This document shows, in pieces, positions 15,666 through 24,571 of a DNA stretch of 37,255 nt. The stretch comes from Candidatus Dadabacteria bacterium (lineage in GTDB: Bacteria; Desulfobacterota_D; UBA1144; Nemesobacterales; JADFKM01), in the NCBI GenBank assembly GCA_022564935.1, contig JADFKM010000003.1:26694-63948 (forward strand). Reading direction: 5' to 3'. A program made the translations under genes and the position numbers. Each line of letters begins with the position of its first letter. Position 1 is the stretch's first letter. The notes under the pieces are model-generated. The model ran no database searches and was not told the origin of the DNA. It saw only the letters and a list, made by a program, of their open reading frames with translations.

Positions 15666-18095
15666 ATGGCAACCGCATCGAAAATAGTGCCCGCAAACAT
15701 CGAAGACGAGATGAAAGAGGCCTATCTCAGCTATTCGATGAGCGTAATCATCGGACGCGCTCTTCCAGACGTCAGGGACGGTCTCAAGCCCGTGCACAGG
15801 CGCATTCTCTACGGTATGTACGTGCTTAAGAACGACTGGAACAAGCCGTATAAGAAATCTGCAAGGATAGTGGGAGACGTGATGGGAAAATACCACCCGC
15901 ACGGCGACGCGGCCATTTACGACTCCCTCGTGCGCATGGCCCAGGACTTCTCAATGCGGTACCTGATGATTGACGGTCAGGGGAATTTCGGCTCGATTGA
16001 CGGCGACTCTGCGGCAGCGATGCGTTATACGGAGGTCAGGCTCGGGAGGTTTGCAAGCGACATGCTCGAAGACCTCGACAAGGAGACCGTCGATTTCGTG
16101 CCGAACTATGACGACTCCGATAAAGAGCCTACGGTTCTGCCCTCGAAGCTGCCCAACCTGCTCCTGAACGGCGCCTCCGGCATAGCGGTCGGGATGTCCA
16201 CCAACATGCCTCCTCACAACCTCAGAGAGCTTGTGGGCGCCATCGTGGCGAGGATCAGAAACCCACGCATCACACTACCTGAGCTGATGGCCCACATTCC
16301 GGGCCCCGATTTCCCCACGGGTGGGTTCATATTCGGCACCGAAGCCATAAGGCAGGCCTATTCGACCGGCAGGGGAATTATAAAGGTCAGGGCGAGGGCG
16401 TACATAGAGAAGCAGAAAAAGGGCGACAGGGACAACATCATAGTCACTGAGATCCCATACCAGGTAAACAAGGCGAAGCTCATTGAAAGGATTGCCGAGC
16501 TCGTTAAGGACGACAAGATCAAGGGTATCGCAGATATTCGCGACGAGTCCGACAGGGAGGGTATCAGGCTGGTCATAGAGCTGAAGCGCGGCGACGTGCC
16601 CGAGGTGGTGCTGAACCAGCTTTACAAGCACACGCCCATGGACTCTTCGTTCGGCATTATATTGCTTGCGATTGTCGGAGGCCGGCCTATGATCCTGTCC
16701 CTTGCAGGGCTGATAGACCAGTTCATCGAGCACCGCAAAGAGGTGGTCACCAAACGAACCCAGTTTGAGTTCAGGAAAGCCGAGGCCAGGCTGCACATCC
16801 TTGAGGGACTCAAGATAGCCCTCGACCGTTTGGACGAGGTGATCAAGATCGTTCGCGGCGCAAAAGACCCCGGAGAAGCCCGCGGTACGCTCTCTTTTAC
16901 CCTCTCGCTCACATCCACGCAGGCCCAGGCAATCCTTGACATGCGCCTACAGAGACTGACGGCCCTCGAGAGAGGCAAGATTACAGATGAGCGCAAGGAG
17001 CTGATTAAAGAGGTTGCCCGCCTGAAGGAGATACTCGAGAAAGAGGAGCTGCTCCTTGACATAATAGTAGGGGAGCTCCAGGAGGAAAAGCAGAGGTTTG
17101 GCGACGAGAGAAGAACGGAAATTGTCGAGAGCGTCGAAGAGTTGTCGATAGAAGATCTAATAGCCGATGAAGATGTCGTGGTCACCGTCACTCACGACGG
17201 TTACATAAAGAACACCCCTCTCAGCGTTTACAGGAGCCAGAGGAGAGGGGGTAAAGGAAGACGGGGCATGAGCACGAAAGAGCTTGATTTTGTGGAGAAC
17301 CTCTTCATAGCCTCAACTCACAGCTATGTGCTTTTCTTCACGAACCTGGGCCGCTGCTACTGGCTGAAGGTTCACGAGATACCGGAGGCCAGCCCGTCGG
17401 CCAAGGGAAAGGCGATCGTGAACCTGCTTAACCTATCAAAAGAAGAGAAGGTAGCAGCCGTGCTTCCCGTAAAGGAGTTTCAGGATGGGCAGTACATCAT
17501 CGTGGGCACGAAGAACGGCATAGTGAAAAAGACCGACCTTATGGCCTATTCCAGGCCCAGGATGGGTGGGATAATAGCCATTACGGTGGATGAGAGCGAC
17601 GAGCTGATAGGGGCCAAACTCACCACGGGTGGGAACCAAATCCTCCTTACCACCAGGTTCGGGCAGGCCATAAGGTTCGATCAGGCCGATGTCAGGGGAA
17701 TGGGCCGAAGTGCCAGGGGGGTGATAGGTGTGAGGCTCGACAGGGATGATGTGGTCGTCAGTATGGATGTGATAGAGAATCCCTCCGCACAGATACTGAC
17801 CGTTACCAAGAAGGGCTACGGAAAGCGCACGGAGGTCTCCCGGTACAGGTTGACCAGAAGGGGCGGCAAGGGCGTTATGACCATCAAGACCACCGGTAAG
17901 AACGGATATGTAGTGGGCACGTTTCAGGTCACAGATGACATGCAGGTCATGCTGATAACCACCCAGAGCAAGATGATCAGGATAAACGTCTCGGAGATAA
18001 ACGTGTACGGCAGGGGCACCCAGGGCGTTAGGCTGATTGGGCTGAATGAAGGCGAAAGTGTTACTGCGGTCGCTAAAGTGCTCGAGAGGGAGTGA
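15666..18095 (+). CDS. gyrA: DNA gyrase subunit A
   Basis: GyrA is the breakage-reunion subunit of gyrase, introducing negative supercoils with GyrB. The 809-residue protein has the winged-helix/tower region with catalytic Tyr121 (AAMRYTE) and the quinolone-determining segment [19 protein letters not shown] (75-93). Its C-terminal beta-pinwheel contains the GyrA box QRRGGKG, which separates it from ParC. The position equivalent to E. coli Ser83 is Ala82, while the Asp87 equivalent is retained (Asp86). The acidic C-terminal tail seen in some GyrAs is absent. A GGGGGG tract is the likely ribosome-binding site. gyrB is not in the window. Confidence 0.97.
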   Translation: MATASKIVPANIEDEMKEAYLSYSMSVIIGRALPDVRDGLKPVHRRILYGMYVLKNDWNKPYKKSARIVGDVMGKYHPHGDAAIYDSLVRMAQDFSMRYLMIDGQGNFGSIDGDSAAAMRYTEVRLGRFASDMLEDLDKETVDFVPNYDDSDKEPTVLPSKLPNLLLNGASGIAVGMSTNMPPHNLRELVGAIVARIRNPRITLPELMAHIPGPDFPTGGFIFGTEAIRQAYSTGRGIIKVRARAYIEKQKKGDRDNIIVTEIPYQVNKAKLIERIAELVKDDKIKGIADIRDESDREGIRLVIELKRGDVPEVVLNQLYKHTPMDSSFGIILLAIVGGRPMILSLAGLIDQFIEHRKEVVTKRTQFEFRKAEARLHILEGLKIALDRLDEVIKIVRGAKDPGEARGTLSFTLSLTSTQAQAILDMRLQRLTALERGKITDERKELIKEVARLKEILEKEELLLDIIVGELQEEKQRFGDERRTEIVESVEELSIEDLIADEDVVVTVTHDGYIKNTPLSVYRSQRRGGKGRRGMSTKELDFVENLFIASTHSYVLFFTNLGRCYWLKVHEIPEASPSAKGKAIVNLLNLSKEEKVAAVLPVKEFQDGQYIIVGTKNGIVKKTDLMAYSRPRMGGIIAITVDESDELIGAKLTTGGNQILLTTRFGQAIRFDQADVRGMGRSARGVIGVRLDRDDVVVSMDVIENPSAQILTVTKKGYGKRTEVSRYRLTRRGGKGVMTIKTTGKNGYVVGTFQVTDDMQVMLITTQSKMIRINVSEINVYGRGTQGVRLIGLNEGESVTAVAKVLERE

Positions 18096-18138
18096 CCCGG
18101 TAGCGGTGGAAACCGCTATGATCTGAAGAGGCGCTATT

Positions 18139-18630
18139 ATGAGGGAATTGAATAACGTTAAAGCGGAGGTCCCGGAAGGTTTTTGTTTTACCTGCCATCC
18201 CGCCAACTAGTTCGGTCTTAGGCTTAAGTTCTGGGCGGATGATGAGAGCCGCGAAATTCTGACCAGAGTGGCCCTGAAAGACTACCTTACGGGCTACCCG
18301 GACATTGAGCACGGGGGTGTGCAGTGCGCCATACTTGGCGAGCTGGCGTGGTGGGCGGTTTTTGAATGACTGAAGAAAGTAGGTATTACCAAGAGAGTTG
18401 AACTCAGGTTCCTGCGCGCCGCCAAAGCGTCTTCACCGCTTGAGGCCAGGGGCAAAATAAGGGAGATTAAGGGCATGGATGTGAGCGTGAGCGCCTGCAT
18501 CTTCAATGAAGAAAACAAGGTTTGTACAAAGGCGTTGGTTACGTACTATCTGCTGGAAAGAAGCGAGTTTATCAAGATAGTGGGGGATGAGAGGATTGCG
18601 GAGGCCTATCTGAGTCGCCAGGAGGGTTGA
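18139..18630 (+). pseudogene. Decayed PaaI-like (hotdog) thioesterase with two in-frame stops
   Basis: Reading one frame from ATG 18139 to the TGA at 18628 gives a 163-codon product with internal stops at codon 24 (TAG, 18208) and codon 77 (TGA, 18367). Around the stops the protein is clearly a PaaI/YigI-type hotdog thioesterase: CFTCHPAN, stop, FGLRLKFW, then GYPDIEHGGVQCAILGELAWW (the HGG active-site helix), stop, and a normal C-terminal half. Both stops fit single C-to-T changes (CAG to TAG, CGA to TGA), which is an inference. The frame is otherwise continuous, so inactivation looks recent. It starts 43 bp after gyrA and ends 3 bp before the GST remnant. Programmed readthrough is an unlikely alternative. 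Confidence 0.85.
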
Positions 18631-18633
18631 GCT

Positions 18634-19127
18634 GTGATAGAACTGTACGACCACCCGTTTTCAGGAAACTGCTGCAAGATAAGGCTTGCGCTCTCCCACC
18701 TGGGGGTTGATTACAGCAGGGTCAAGGTCGATGTATTCGGGGGTGAGCAGCACAGCGAGGGGTTCGAGCCGATAAACCCGGCGCGTAAAATCCCCGTCCT
18801 TTCTGACGACGGGTTCGTGATCTGGGAATCGAACGCCATACTCTTTTTTTCTCGGGAGGAAGTTCGCCCCTAACCCTACCTTCACCAATGAGCCCGAGAC
18901 GTTCGGCAGGATTGCCCAGTGGCTTCTTTTCGGAAAGACGACCGACCACTCGCTGGCTCCGGACACGAACCGGTTCCTTGCAGGAGAATACTCCATTGCG
19001 GACATAGGGTGTTATCCCCACATCAGCCTCGCATAAGAGGAGGGAGTCGATATATCGGAGTTCAAAATGTGAGCCGGTGGTGCGGAGGATCAAGGAGCAG
19101 CGGGGCTATATTCCTATGGAGTTATAG
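18634..19127 (+). pseudogene. Decayed glutathione S-transferase
   Basis: From GTG 18634 the frame encodes a good thioredoxin-fold GST N-terminus (IELYDHPFSGNCCKIRLALSH... then a PVLSDDGFVIWESNAI segment) and fails at a run of T near 18845. A frameshift restores the C-terminal domain in another frame (KFAPNPTFTNEPETFGRIAQ and WLLFGKTT). Compared with usual GSTs, about 35-40 residues are missing between WLLFGKTTDHSLA and NRFLAGEYSIADIGCYP. Further stops (TAA near 19036, TGA near 19072) and another shift precede the recognisable end RRIKEQRGYIPMEL, stop at 19125. It has at least two frameshifts, one deletion and two nonsense changes, so it is more decayed than the adjacent thioesterase. Confidence 0.85.
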
Positions 19128-19195
19128 ACGCCTATAGGTTTTTCAGCATACGGAACGGGAGCCGGAATTTTTGTTATTTTAACTTGGCAGTGTGA

Positions 19196-19272
19196 TGGAG
19201 CGGGAAACGGGATTCGAACCCGCGACCTTCTCCTTGGCAAGGAGACGCTCTAGCCAGCTGAGCTATTCCCGC
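19196..19272 (-). tRNA. tRNA-Gly(GCC)
   Basis: This is a 77-nt tRNA on the minus strand. The acceptor GCGGGAA pairs with TTCCCGC, with discriminator T and an encoded CCA (plus-strand 19196-19198). The anticodon stem TCTCC/GGAGA closes a TTGCCAA loop, giving GCC. The T arm has GGGTTCGAATCCC. Confidence 0.97.
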
Positions 19273-19287
19273 CTTACGGTCAGTGTA

Positions 19288-19316
19288 AAGATATACAGTA
19301 AGCCCAGCGTTGTCAA
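19288..19316 (-). promoter_or_regulatory. tRNA-Gly promoter with -35 inside an inverted repeat
   Basis: On the minus strand TTGACA (complement of 19311-19316), a 17-bp spacer and TATCTT (complement of 19288-19293) place the start about 8 nt before the tRNA. The -35 lies in the loop of a perfect 8-bp inverted repeat CCCAGCGT (19303-19310) / ACGCTGGG (19321-19328). Confidence 0.65.
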
Positions 19317-19419
19317 GGTGACGCTGGGATAAGAGGAGGGGGCACACCACCGAGCTGCCGGGAGGCTTCTAACCCGGCGGTGATTTATATGTTATCTTAG
19401 TTTGATACGGGTCCGGTAT

Positions 19420-20559
19420 ATGAGTGAGAGCATCAGGAAAGAGATACTGAGTGGCGTAAAACGGGTAGTTATCAAGCTCGGCAGCAGTGTGCTTACCCAT
19501 GGGAGCGGAGAGCTCTCTGAGGGCGTCTTCGATGACTACGCAAGAGAGATTTCCGCTCTCAAGGGGCGCGGCATCGAGCCGGTTCTTGTGTCCTCCGGCG
19601 CTATTGCGGCGGGGATGAAGAAGCTGAAGATCAAAGAAAGGCCCCACGAGATAGTGGCCAAACAGGCTATTGCCGCCTGTGGGCAGAGCGCATTGATATG
19701 GTACTACGAACAGGCGTTTTCCGTGTTTGGGGAAAAGGTGGCGCAAATTCTCCTGACCCATGACGTTTTGACCGCAAGGAAGCGGTTTCTCAACGCCCGG
19801 AAGACGCTTTTTACCCTGATCGGCATGGGCGTCATCCCCATAGTGAACGAAAACGACACCGTGGCTGTAGAGGAGATAATGGTCGGGGATAACGACAACC
19901 TGTCCGCCATGGTTACCAGCCTCGTGGAGGCCGACCTTATGGTTCTCCTCACGGATATCGGGGGCCTGTATACCCAAGACCCTAGAGCTAACGACGACGC
20001 CCGCATGATCTCGGTAGTAGACGAGATTGACGAGTCCGTTGAGCGGTTTGCCGGGGACACAAAGGGCAGGACTACAACGGGAGGGATGAGAACAAAGATC
20101 GAGGCTGCTAAGACGGCCGCGGCCTTCGGCGTTCCGACCATTATCGCAAGCGGCAAGAGCGCTGCTGTTATCGATGATATATTCGAAGGGAAGGATACGG
20201 GCACACTGTTTTTGCCCGCTAAAGAGAAGCTCAAAAGCAGGAAGCACTGGATAGCGTACACGTTGAAGCTCGCAGGCGCCATCGTCATAGACGGGGGCGC
20301 CGTGAAGGCGATCGTGTCGGGTGGCAAGAGCCTTCTTCCTTCGGGGATAAAGAGCGTATGCGGCAGGTTCGGGGTGGGCGATCTGGTGAGATGTGTGGAC
20401 ACGACCGGCAAAGAGGTGGCAAGGGGTCTGTCGTCCTACGGTTCGGAGGAAATCGCCAAGATTGCCGGAAAAAGGACTCAGGACATAGAGGGTGTGCTTG
20501 GTTACAAGTACAGCGACGAGGTCATCCACAGGGACGATCTGGTTGTTATGAAGAAATGA
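19420..20559 (+). CDS. proB: Glutamate 5-kinase
   Basis: ProB phosphorylates glutamate to gamma-glutamyl phosphate, the first step of proline synthesis. The protein has 379 residues from ATG 19420; a TTG at 19402 is an alternative. The amino-acid kinase domain shows RVVIKLGSSVL (15-25), the SSGAIAAG loop, PIVNENDTVAVEE and the DNDNLSAMV nucleotide/substrate motifs. TDIGGLYTQDPR and GRTTTGGMRTK follow. A C-terminal PUA domain (about 285-370, GAIVIDGGAVKAI...) is present. Length is as expected for a PUA-containing ProB. proA is not adjacent. A GC-rich hairpin (GCCGGG 19357-19362 / CCCGGC 19373-19378) lies in the leader. Confidence 0.96.
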   Translation: MSESIRKEILSGVKRVVIKLGSSVLTHGSGELSEGVFDDYAREISALKGRGIEPVLVSSGAIAAGMKKLKIKERPHEIVAKQAIAACGQSALIWYYEQAFSVFGEKVAQILLTHDVLTARKRFLNARKTLFTLIGMGVIPIVNENDTVAVEEIMVGDNDNLSAMVTSLVEADLMVLLTDIGGLYTQDPRANDDARMISVVDEIDESVERFAGDTKGRTTTGGMRTKIEAAKTAAAFGVPTIIASGKSAAVIDDIFEGKDTGTLFLPAKEKLKSRKHWIAYTLKLAGAIVIDGGAVKAIVSGGKSLLPSGIKSVCGRFGVGDLVRCVDTTGKEVARGLSSYGSEEIAKIAGKRTQDIEGVLGYKYSDEVIHRDDLVVMKK

Positions 20560-20586
20560 GGGGCAGGGCGCTCGTTTTGATTCGGC

Positions 20587-20604
20587 ACCGGGGTCCGGTT
20601 TTTT
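20587..20604 (+). terminator. Possible short terminator after proB
   Basis: ACCGG-GGT-CCGGT (5-bp stem) runs into six T. It is small, and mltG starts only 37 bp later, so it may be an attenuator or chance. Confidence 0.4.
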
Positions 20605-20640
20605 CGATTTGTGATCACATCTGTAGCGGGAGCAGTGAAG

Positions 20641-21630
20641 ATGAACAGTGCCGTTAAATACGTTTTGTGGGTCATGGGGCTTGTCGCAGTAGCCGGCGCC
20701 GCCTACTTTTATTACACGGGCTTTTACTACCGGACGGCCGGCACGGTCGAGGTGGAAATACCCAAGGGCATGGGCTTGAAACCGATAGCCCTCAGGCTGG
20801 AGAGCCGTAAGGTAATCAAGGACGACTTGGTGTTTGTCCTTTATGTGAAATTGAGGGGCTCGGAGAACAAATTGAAGGCCGGGGAATATCGGTTCGAGGC
20901 GGGCGTCACAATGGATGCGGTAGTTGAAAAGCTGCTTAAAGGAGAAGTTTCCTTAAGGAGGTTCACCATTGCGGAGGGGCTCACGCTCAAGCAGATAGCG
21001 CAGGTTCTTAGTAAGCGGGAGGTGCTTACAGGAACGAGGTTTTTGTCCAGGGCACAGGACAGGGATTTCGTTAATAAGCTGCTCGGTTATGACGCCGGGA
21101 GCCTTGAAGGCTACCTCTTCCCTGAGACGTATACGTATGAATTGGGGTTTGATGAAGATGATATAACAAGGGCAATGGTTTCCCGCTACAGGGAGGTTTA
21201 CGACTCTCTCGATACCTCGGAGGTCAATTTAACCGAGCACGAGGTCGTGACCCTCGCCTCTATTATAGAAAAGGAAACCAGCGTCCCAGGCGAACGCCCG
21301 CTTATCTCTGCCGTGCTTCACAATCGCCTCAGGATTGGGATGCGTCTTGAGTGCGACCCCACGGTGATATACGGACTCGGCAACGACTTTGACGGCAACA
21401 TAACCAAGGCGGATCTGAAAGCCGAGCACGACTACAACACCTACGTTATCACAGGCCTTCCCCCCGGCCCGATCGCAAGTCCCGGCGCCGCTTCGCTCGA
21501 GGCGGCCGTAAAGCCTGCGGATGTAAAATACCTGTATTTTGTCTCAAAGGGCGACGGCACGCACCATTTTTCTGCGACATACACCGATCATCAATCGGCG
21601 GTGTATAAGTACAGGAAGCTCAAGCGCTAG
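20641..21630 (+). CDS. mltG: Endolytic murein transglycosylase MltG (YceG)
   Basis: MltG is an inner-membrane lytic transglycosylase that cuts nascent peptidoglycan and sets glycan strand length. The protein has 329 residues from ATG 20641 with GGGAG upstream; a GTG at 20611 would add 10. One N-terminal transmembrane helix (about 5-24) is followed by a LysM-like region (about 33-110). The YceG domain has the catalytic Glu210 in LASIIEKET and the conserved RLECDPTVIYG. Near the C terminus are YNTYVITGLPPGPIASPG and GTHHFSATYTDH. Its stop codon overlaps by 11 bp the 3' end of the convergent AAA-VWA gene. Confidence 0.95.
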   Translation: MNSAVKYVLWVMGLVAVAGAAYFYYTGFYYRTAGTVEVEIPKGMGLKPIALRLESRKVIKDDLVFVLYVKLRGSENKLKAGEYRFEAGVTMDAVVEKLLKGEVSLRRFTIAEGLTLKQIAQVLSKREVLTGTRFLSRAQDRDFVNKLLGYDAGSLEGYLFPETYTYELGFDEDDITRAMVSRYREVYDSLDTSEVNLTEHEVVTLASIIEKETSVPGERPLISAVLHNRLRIGMRLECDPTVIYGLGNDFDGNITKADLKAEHDYNTYVITGLPPGPIASPGAASLEAAVKPADVKYLYFVSKGDGTHHFSATYTDHQSAVYKYRKLKR

Positions 21631-23749
21631 GGTTCGGTCCGGAAAAGACCTTAGCCAGTGGGTCGATGCGGCTTTTCGGCATGGTCGGGAAGAACTTTTT
21701 GGTCTTTTTCTCTATCTTTATGTGGCCGTCTTTCTTCCTCGAGGCTATGAACTGAGTTCCTCTCGACTCCGAAGAGATCTGCTCGAGGATTTTCGGGTAG
21801 TTCTTGGAGCCGATGAATATCGAGTGTATGCAAACACCGAGCTTCTTCGACCTGACCCTTTCGTTAACCACGTCGCAATCCCCTGAGGTGGGTATGCCGT
21901 CTGTAATGAAAAGGATGTGCTTGTTCCTCAATCCTCTAACCTTGAATTCGCCAAGGGCGTCTTTAAGGGCGTCCTCGTAGTTCGTATTGCCCGAGCACTC
22001 GGTTCTGGATGCGCGTTCCCTTATCCAGGGGTAGTCGCGTGTAAAGAACTTTCCGTTCTTCTTATACTTGTAGGAGCGGTGGTTGAACTCTATGTAGCCC
22101 ACTTTCATCCTTTTGGCGCGGGCAAGCTCCAGCACCCCGCGCACGACCGAAGATGACCACTCGCTGTACACCCCCATCATGGAGGTGCTGATGTCGCGAA
22201 GAATGGCTATCTCGCCTCCTAGCATCTCTCTTTCGCGCAGGAGGACCCTTGGGAGAGTGGGCGTGGTGTTCTCGGACCAGATCGTAGCTTCGAACGGGTC
22301 TATATCTTCAAGCTCGTCGAAGTTCCTCATCCTTTTCCATTTCCTCGGAAGTCCCCCGGGGTGGGCAGCTTTCTGGGCTGAGTTTCTCTGGATGCTGCCT
22401 TTCAGCGCTTTCATGATTATCTTTACGTTCTCGGCTACTTCGCGGTTCTTCTTGCCGCCGAAGGGGGTGTCGTCGTCTTCCCCCGCAAGCTTGGACTTAC
22501 TGCCGTAGACCTTATCGGATAAACTGGATCTCTCTCCCTCGTGCTCGTCGTCGCTCTCGCTCACCCTGCCCATGAAGTCATCCTCCTCTTCCTGACCGGA
22601 GGGGGGCTGCATCTGGGTCTTTTCCATCGAGATGCTGTCTTTTAGCTGCTTAAGCGCCTCGAAGAAATTCTGGCGGGCGTCGTCGGTGTCTTGGGGGTTT
22701 TGTTTCTGCTCACCCTCGGGGCTGTATTTTTCTTTGTTCCCGCCCCCCATATTATCTTCATACTCAGAGTCTGGGGGGTCTAAGAGGTTTTGCCGGTCGT
22801 CATCAGTTTTTTTTTTATCGATGCTGTCTTCGAGAATGTCATCGAGCTGAGAGAAGACCTCTTCGGGCACCCTGAACGCCATCATGTATTTTAGGGCGTT
22901 GAGGTCTTCGAGTATACACCCGTCCCTGTTGTGAAGCAGGGCGTGCGCTTTGATGATTTTGATGGATTTTACGAAGAACGTCCTGTCTGTAATCAGCGAG
23001 TTGGTCTCGTCCAGCCCGAAGCCTTCTATGAGGGTCGTGGTGAACTTGATGAGCCCGTCTTGAACTTCCCGGGGAAACTCCACGGTGGAAATTTTTTTGA
23101 AATACTCGTCGAAGACCTCTGCATTTACCGTCTCGGGCACATCCAGTTCGGTGGGGTTATCGGAGTAAAGCTTTATGACCTCCCTAGCGTCGTTCCAGCG
23201 CTTGCCGTACGATAGGCCCCGAGACTTTATCTGGAGCACGAACCTGTCGAGGTTGGCCGGGTCGAGGGGCTCGTTGTAGTACTCGTCCGCGGTCGGGTTG
23301 CTCGTAGCAATTGCCGTAAGAAGGGGGATGGATTCGTGGCCGAATTTTCTCTCGTTCAGAATCCTTAGCAGCACGTTAAGGGATTCTCCGGGAGCCCTGG
23401 ATATGTCGTCGAGCAGGCATATCTGTGAGACTAGGATGCCGCCTTTCATGATTTTCTGTTTTATTAGCTCGCCGCCGCCGTTTTGGTCTATCTCTTTGGA
23501 TATGATTAGGTCGCCGATGAGTTCCGAGAGGCGTGTGTCGCGATGGAGCTGGTAGAAGAAGAAATTGAGGTGCGCCGCCTTGGAGATGATCTCGGCGAGC
23601 ATGGTTTTGGCCGTGCCGGGCGGGCCTTCGATATAGATGTGTTCGCGCGCGATTACCCCGAGTAGAAGGGAGGTCTTCACGTCCTCATGGCCGACCACCA
23701 ATCTGTCCATTTGTCCTCTCAGTGTTTCAAATGGGTTTTGTTGCGACAT
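21620..23749 (-). CDS. Single-chain MoxR-type AAA+ ATPase fused to a VWA domain
   Basis: The 709-residue protein opens with a MoxR/RavA-like AAA+ module: Walker A GPPGTAKT (42-49), sensor-1 Asn151 (IATSNP) and a DRF arginine finger (Arg169). Walker B reads CLLDD (111-115), with Asp115 where Glu is usual. Residues about 310-450 form an acidic, low-complexity linker. The C-terminal VWA domain has a full MIDAS: D519-I-S521-T-S523, Thr589 and Asp617 (FITDGIPTSGD). The layout (AAA, acidic linker, VWA in one chain) resembles Mg-chelatase subunit D, but MoxR and VWA partners are usually separate genes. Such pairs remodel proteins or insert metals; the client here is unknown. ATG 23749 has GGGAG upstream. 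It stands as a single gene between mltG (convergent) and the rhomboid gene. Confidence 0.9.
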   Translation of the reverse strand: MSQQNPFETLRGQMDRLVVGHEDVKTSLLLGVIAREHIYIEGPPGTAKTMLAEIISKAAHLNFFFYQLHRDTRLSELIGDLIISKEIDQNGGGELIKQKIMKGGILVSQICLLDDISRAPGESLNVLLRILNERKFGHESIPLLTAIATSNPTADEYYNEPLDPANLDRFVLQIKSRGLSYGKRWNDAREVIKLYSDNPTELDVPETVNAEVFDEYFKKISTVEFPREVQDGLIKFTTTLIEGFGLDETNSLITDRTFFVKSIKIIKAHALLHNRDGCILEDLNALKYMMAFRVPEEVFSQLDDILEDSIDKKKTDDDRQNLLDPPDSEYEDNMGGGNKEKYSPEGEQKQNPQDTDDARQNFFEALKQLKDSISMEKTQMQPPSGQEEEDDFMGRVSESDDEHEGERSSLSDKVYGSKSKLAGEDDDTPFGGKKNREVAENVKIIMKALKGSIQRNSAQKAAHPGGLPRKWKRMRNFDELEDIDPFEATIWSENTTPTLPRVLLREREMLGGEIAILRDISTSMMGVYSEWSSSVVRGVLELARAKRMKVGYIEFNHRSYKYKKNGKFFTRDYPWIRERASRTECSGNTNYEDALKDALGEFKVRGLRNKHILFITDGIPTSGDCDVVNERVRSKKLGVCIHSIFIGSKNYPKILEQISSESRGTQFIASRKKDGHIKIEKKTKKFFPTMPKSRIDPLAKVFSGPNPSA

Positions 23750-23773
23750 TCAGAATCTCCCAAGCTTTAGTTG

Positions 23774-23801
23774 AATAAAAAAGATTCCAAAAACCAGTCA
23801 A
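23774..23801 (-). promoter_or_regulatory. Candidate promoter of the AAA-VWA gene
   Basis: On the minus strand TTGACT (complement of 23796-23801), a 16-bp spacer and TTTATT (complement of 23774-23779) lie about 25 bp before the ATG. The surrounding AT-rich gap (23750-23899) holds nothing else clear. Confidence 0.4.
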
Positions 23802-23899
23802 ATAAATATTACATAAAACGCCCTTGATTTGCAATGACAGTCCTCATTCGTTAAGGAAAAAGAAGTCACTATTATACCATAATCTATATGACGAACTTT

Positions 23900-24571
23900 T
23901 TATCTGCTCCGCAACATTTTTTTCTTGCGGAAAAAGCTTGCCATGGCCAGCCCTGCAATAAAACCGCCGATGTGCGCCCACCATGCCACTCCTCCCCCTC
24001 CCGTGCTTTGCGCAAGTGAGGAAAACCCGCTTATCAACTGCATGAGAAAATAGATTATAAGGAACACAAAGGCTGGGATTTCCGTTATGTAAATGAAGTA
24101 AAACGGGATGAGCGTTACGACCTTTGCATGGGGAAAGAACAGTATGTAGGCGCCCAGCACACCCGATATCGCCCCGCTCGCTCCAATCATGGGAACGATT
24201 GACGATGTGTTCAACACCGTCTGCCCGAGGGCGGCGGCAATGCCTGTGAGGAGATAGAAGACGAGGTATTTGCCGTGCCCCAGCCTGTCCTCTACGTTGT
24301 CGCCGAAAATGTAGAGATACAGCATGTTGCCCGCTAGGTGCAAGAAGCCTCCGTGGAGGAACATTGATGTGATGAACGGGTATGCGCGCTCGGCGGTAGG
24401 GGTCCCTGCCGATGTGACCGCCGCCGGAACCAGTCCGAACTCCATGAAAAACCCATGCATCTGCGTTCCTAGAGACAGCTCATAGAAAAACACGAGCACG
24501 TTGGCTGCGATGAGAACTGTATTGACGACCGGGAATGTGCTGGAGCGGTTTTTATCTCTTAGCGGTATCAT
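23900..24571 (-). CDS. Rhomboid-family intramembrane serine protease
   Basis: The protein has 223 residues from ATG 24571, where the family-typical MIPLRD start lies; an in-frame ATG at 24613 would add 14 residues with no better ribosome-binding site. Six to seven hydrophobic helices are visible. Conserved features are the L1-loop segment FMEFGLVPA, TSMFLHGGFLHLAGNMLYL and the catalytic Ser132 in GASGAISG. The catalytic His200 lies in WWAHIGGFIAG. Rhomboids cut transmembrane segments of other proteins. The substrate cannot be told from context. The extended FPHAKVVTLIPFYFI segment and length match the common bacterial GlpG-like group that lacks extra domains. Confidence 0.93.
   Translation of the reverse strand: MIPLRDKNRSSTFPVVNTVLIAANVLVFFYELSLGTQMHGFFMEFGLVPAAVTSAGTPTAERAYPFITSMFLHGGFLHLAGNMLYLYIFGDNVEDRLGHGKYLVFYLLTGIAAALGQTVLNTSSIVPMIGASGAISGVLGAYILFFPHAKVVTLIPFYFIYITEIPAFVFLIIYFLMQLISGFSSLAQSTGGGGVAWWAHIGGFIAGLAMASFFRKKKMLRSR

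Noticed and set aside
18139-18630. Stop-codon recoding (readthrough of TAG and TGA) for the thioesterase
   Set aside because: TGA and TAG end other genes here normally, the two stops are different codons, no structured recoding element is visible, and the adjacent GST is clearly broken.
19369-20529. 386-codon minus-strand ORF opposite proB
   Set aside because: It is a shadow of an intact, fully motif-supported proB and shows no protein-like motifs of its own.
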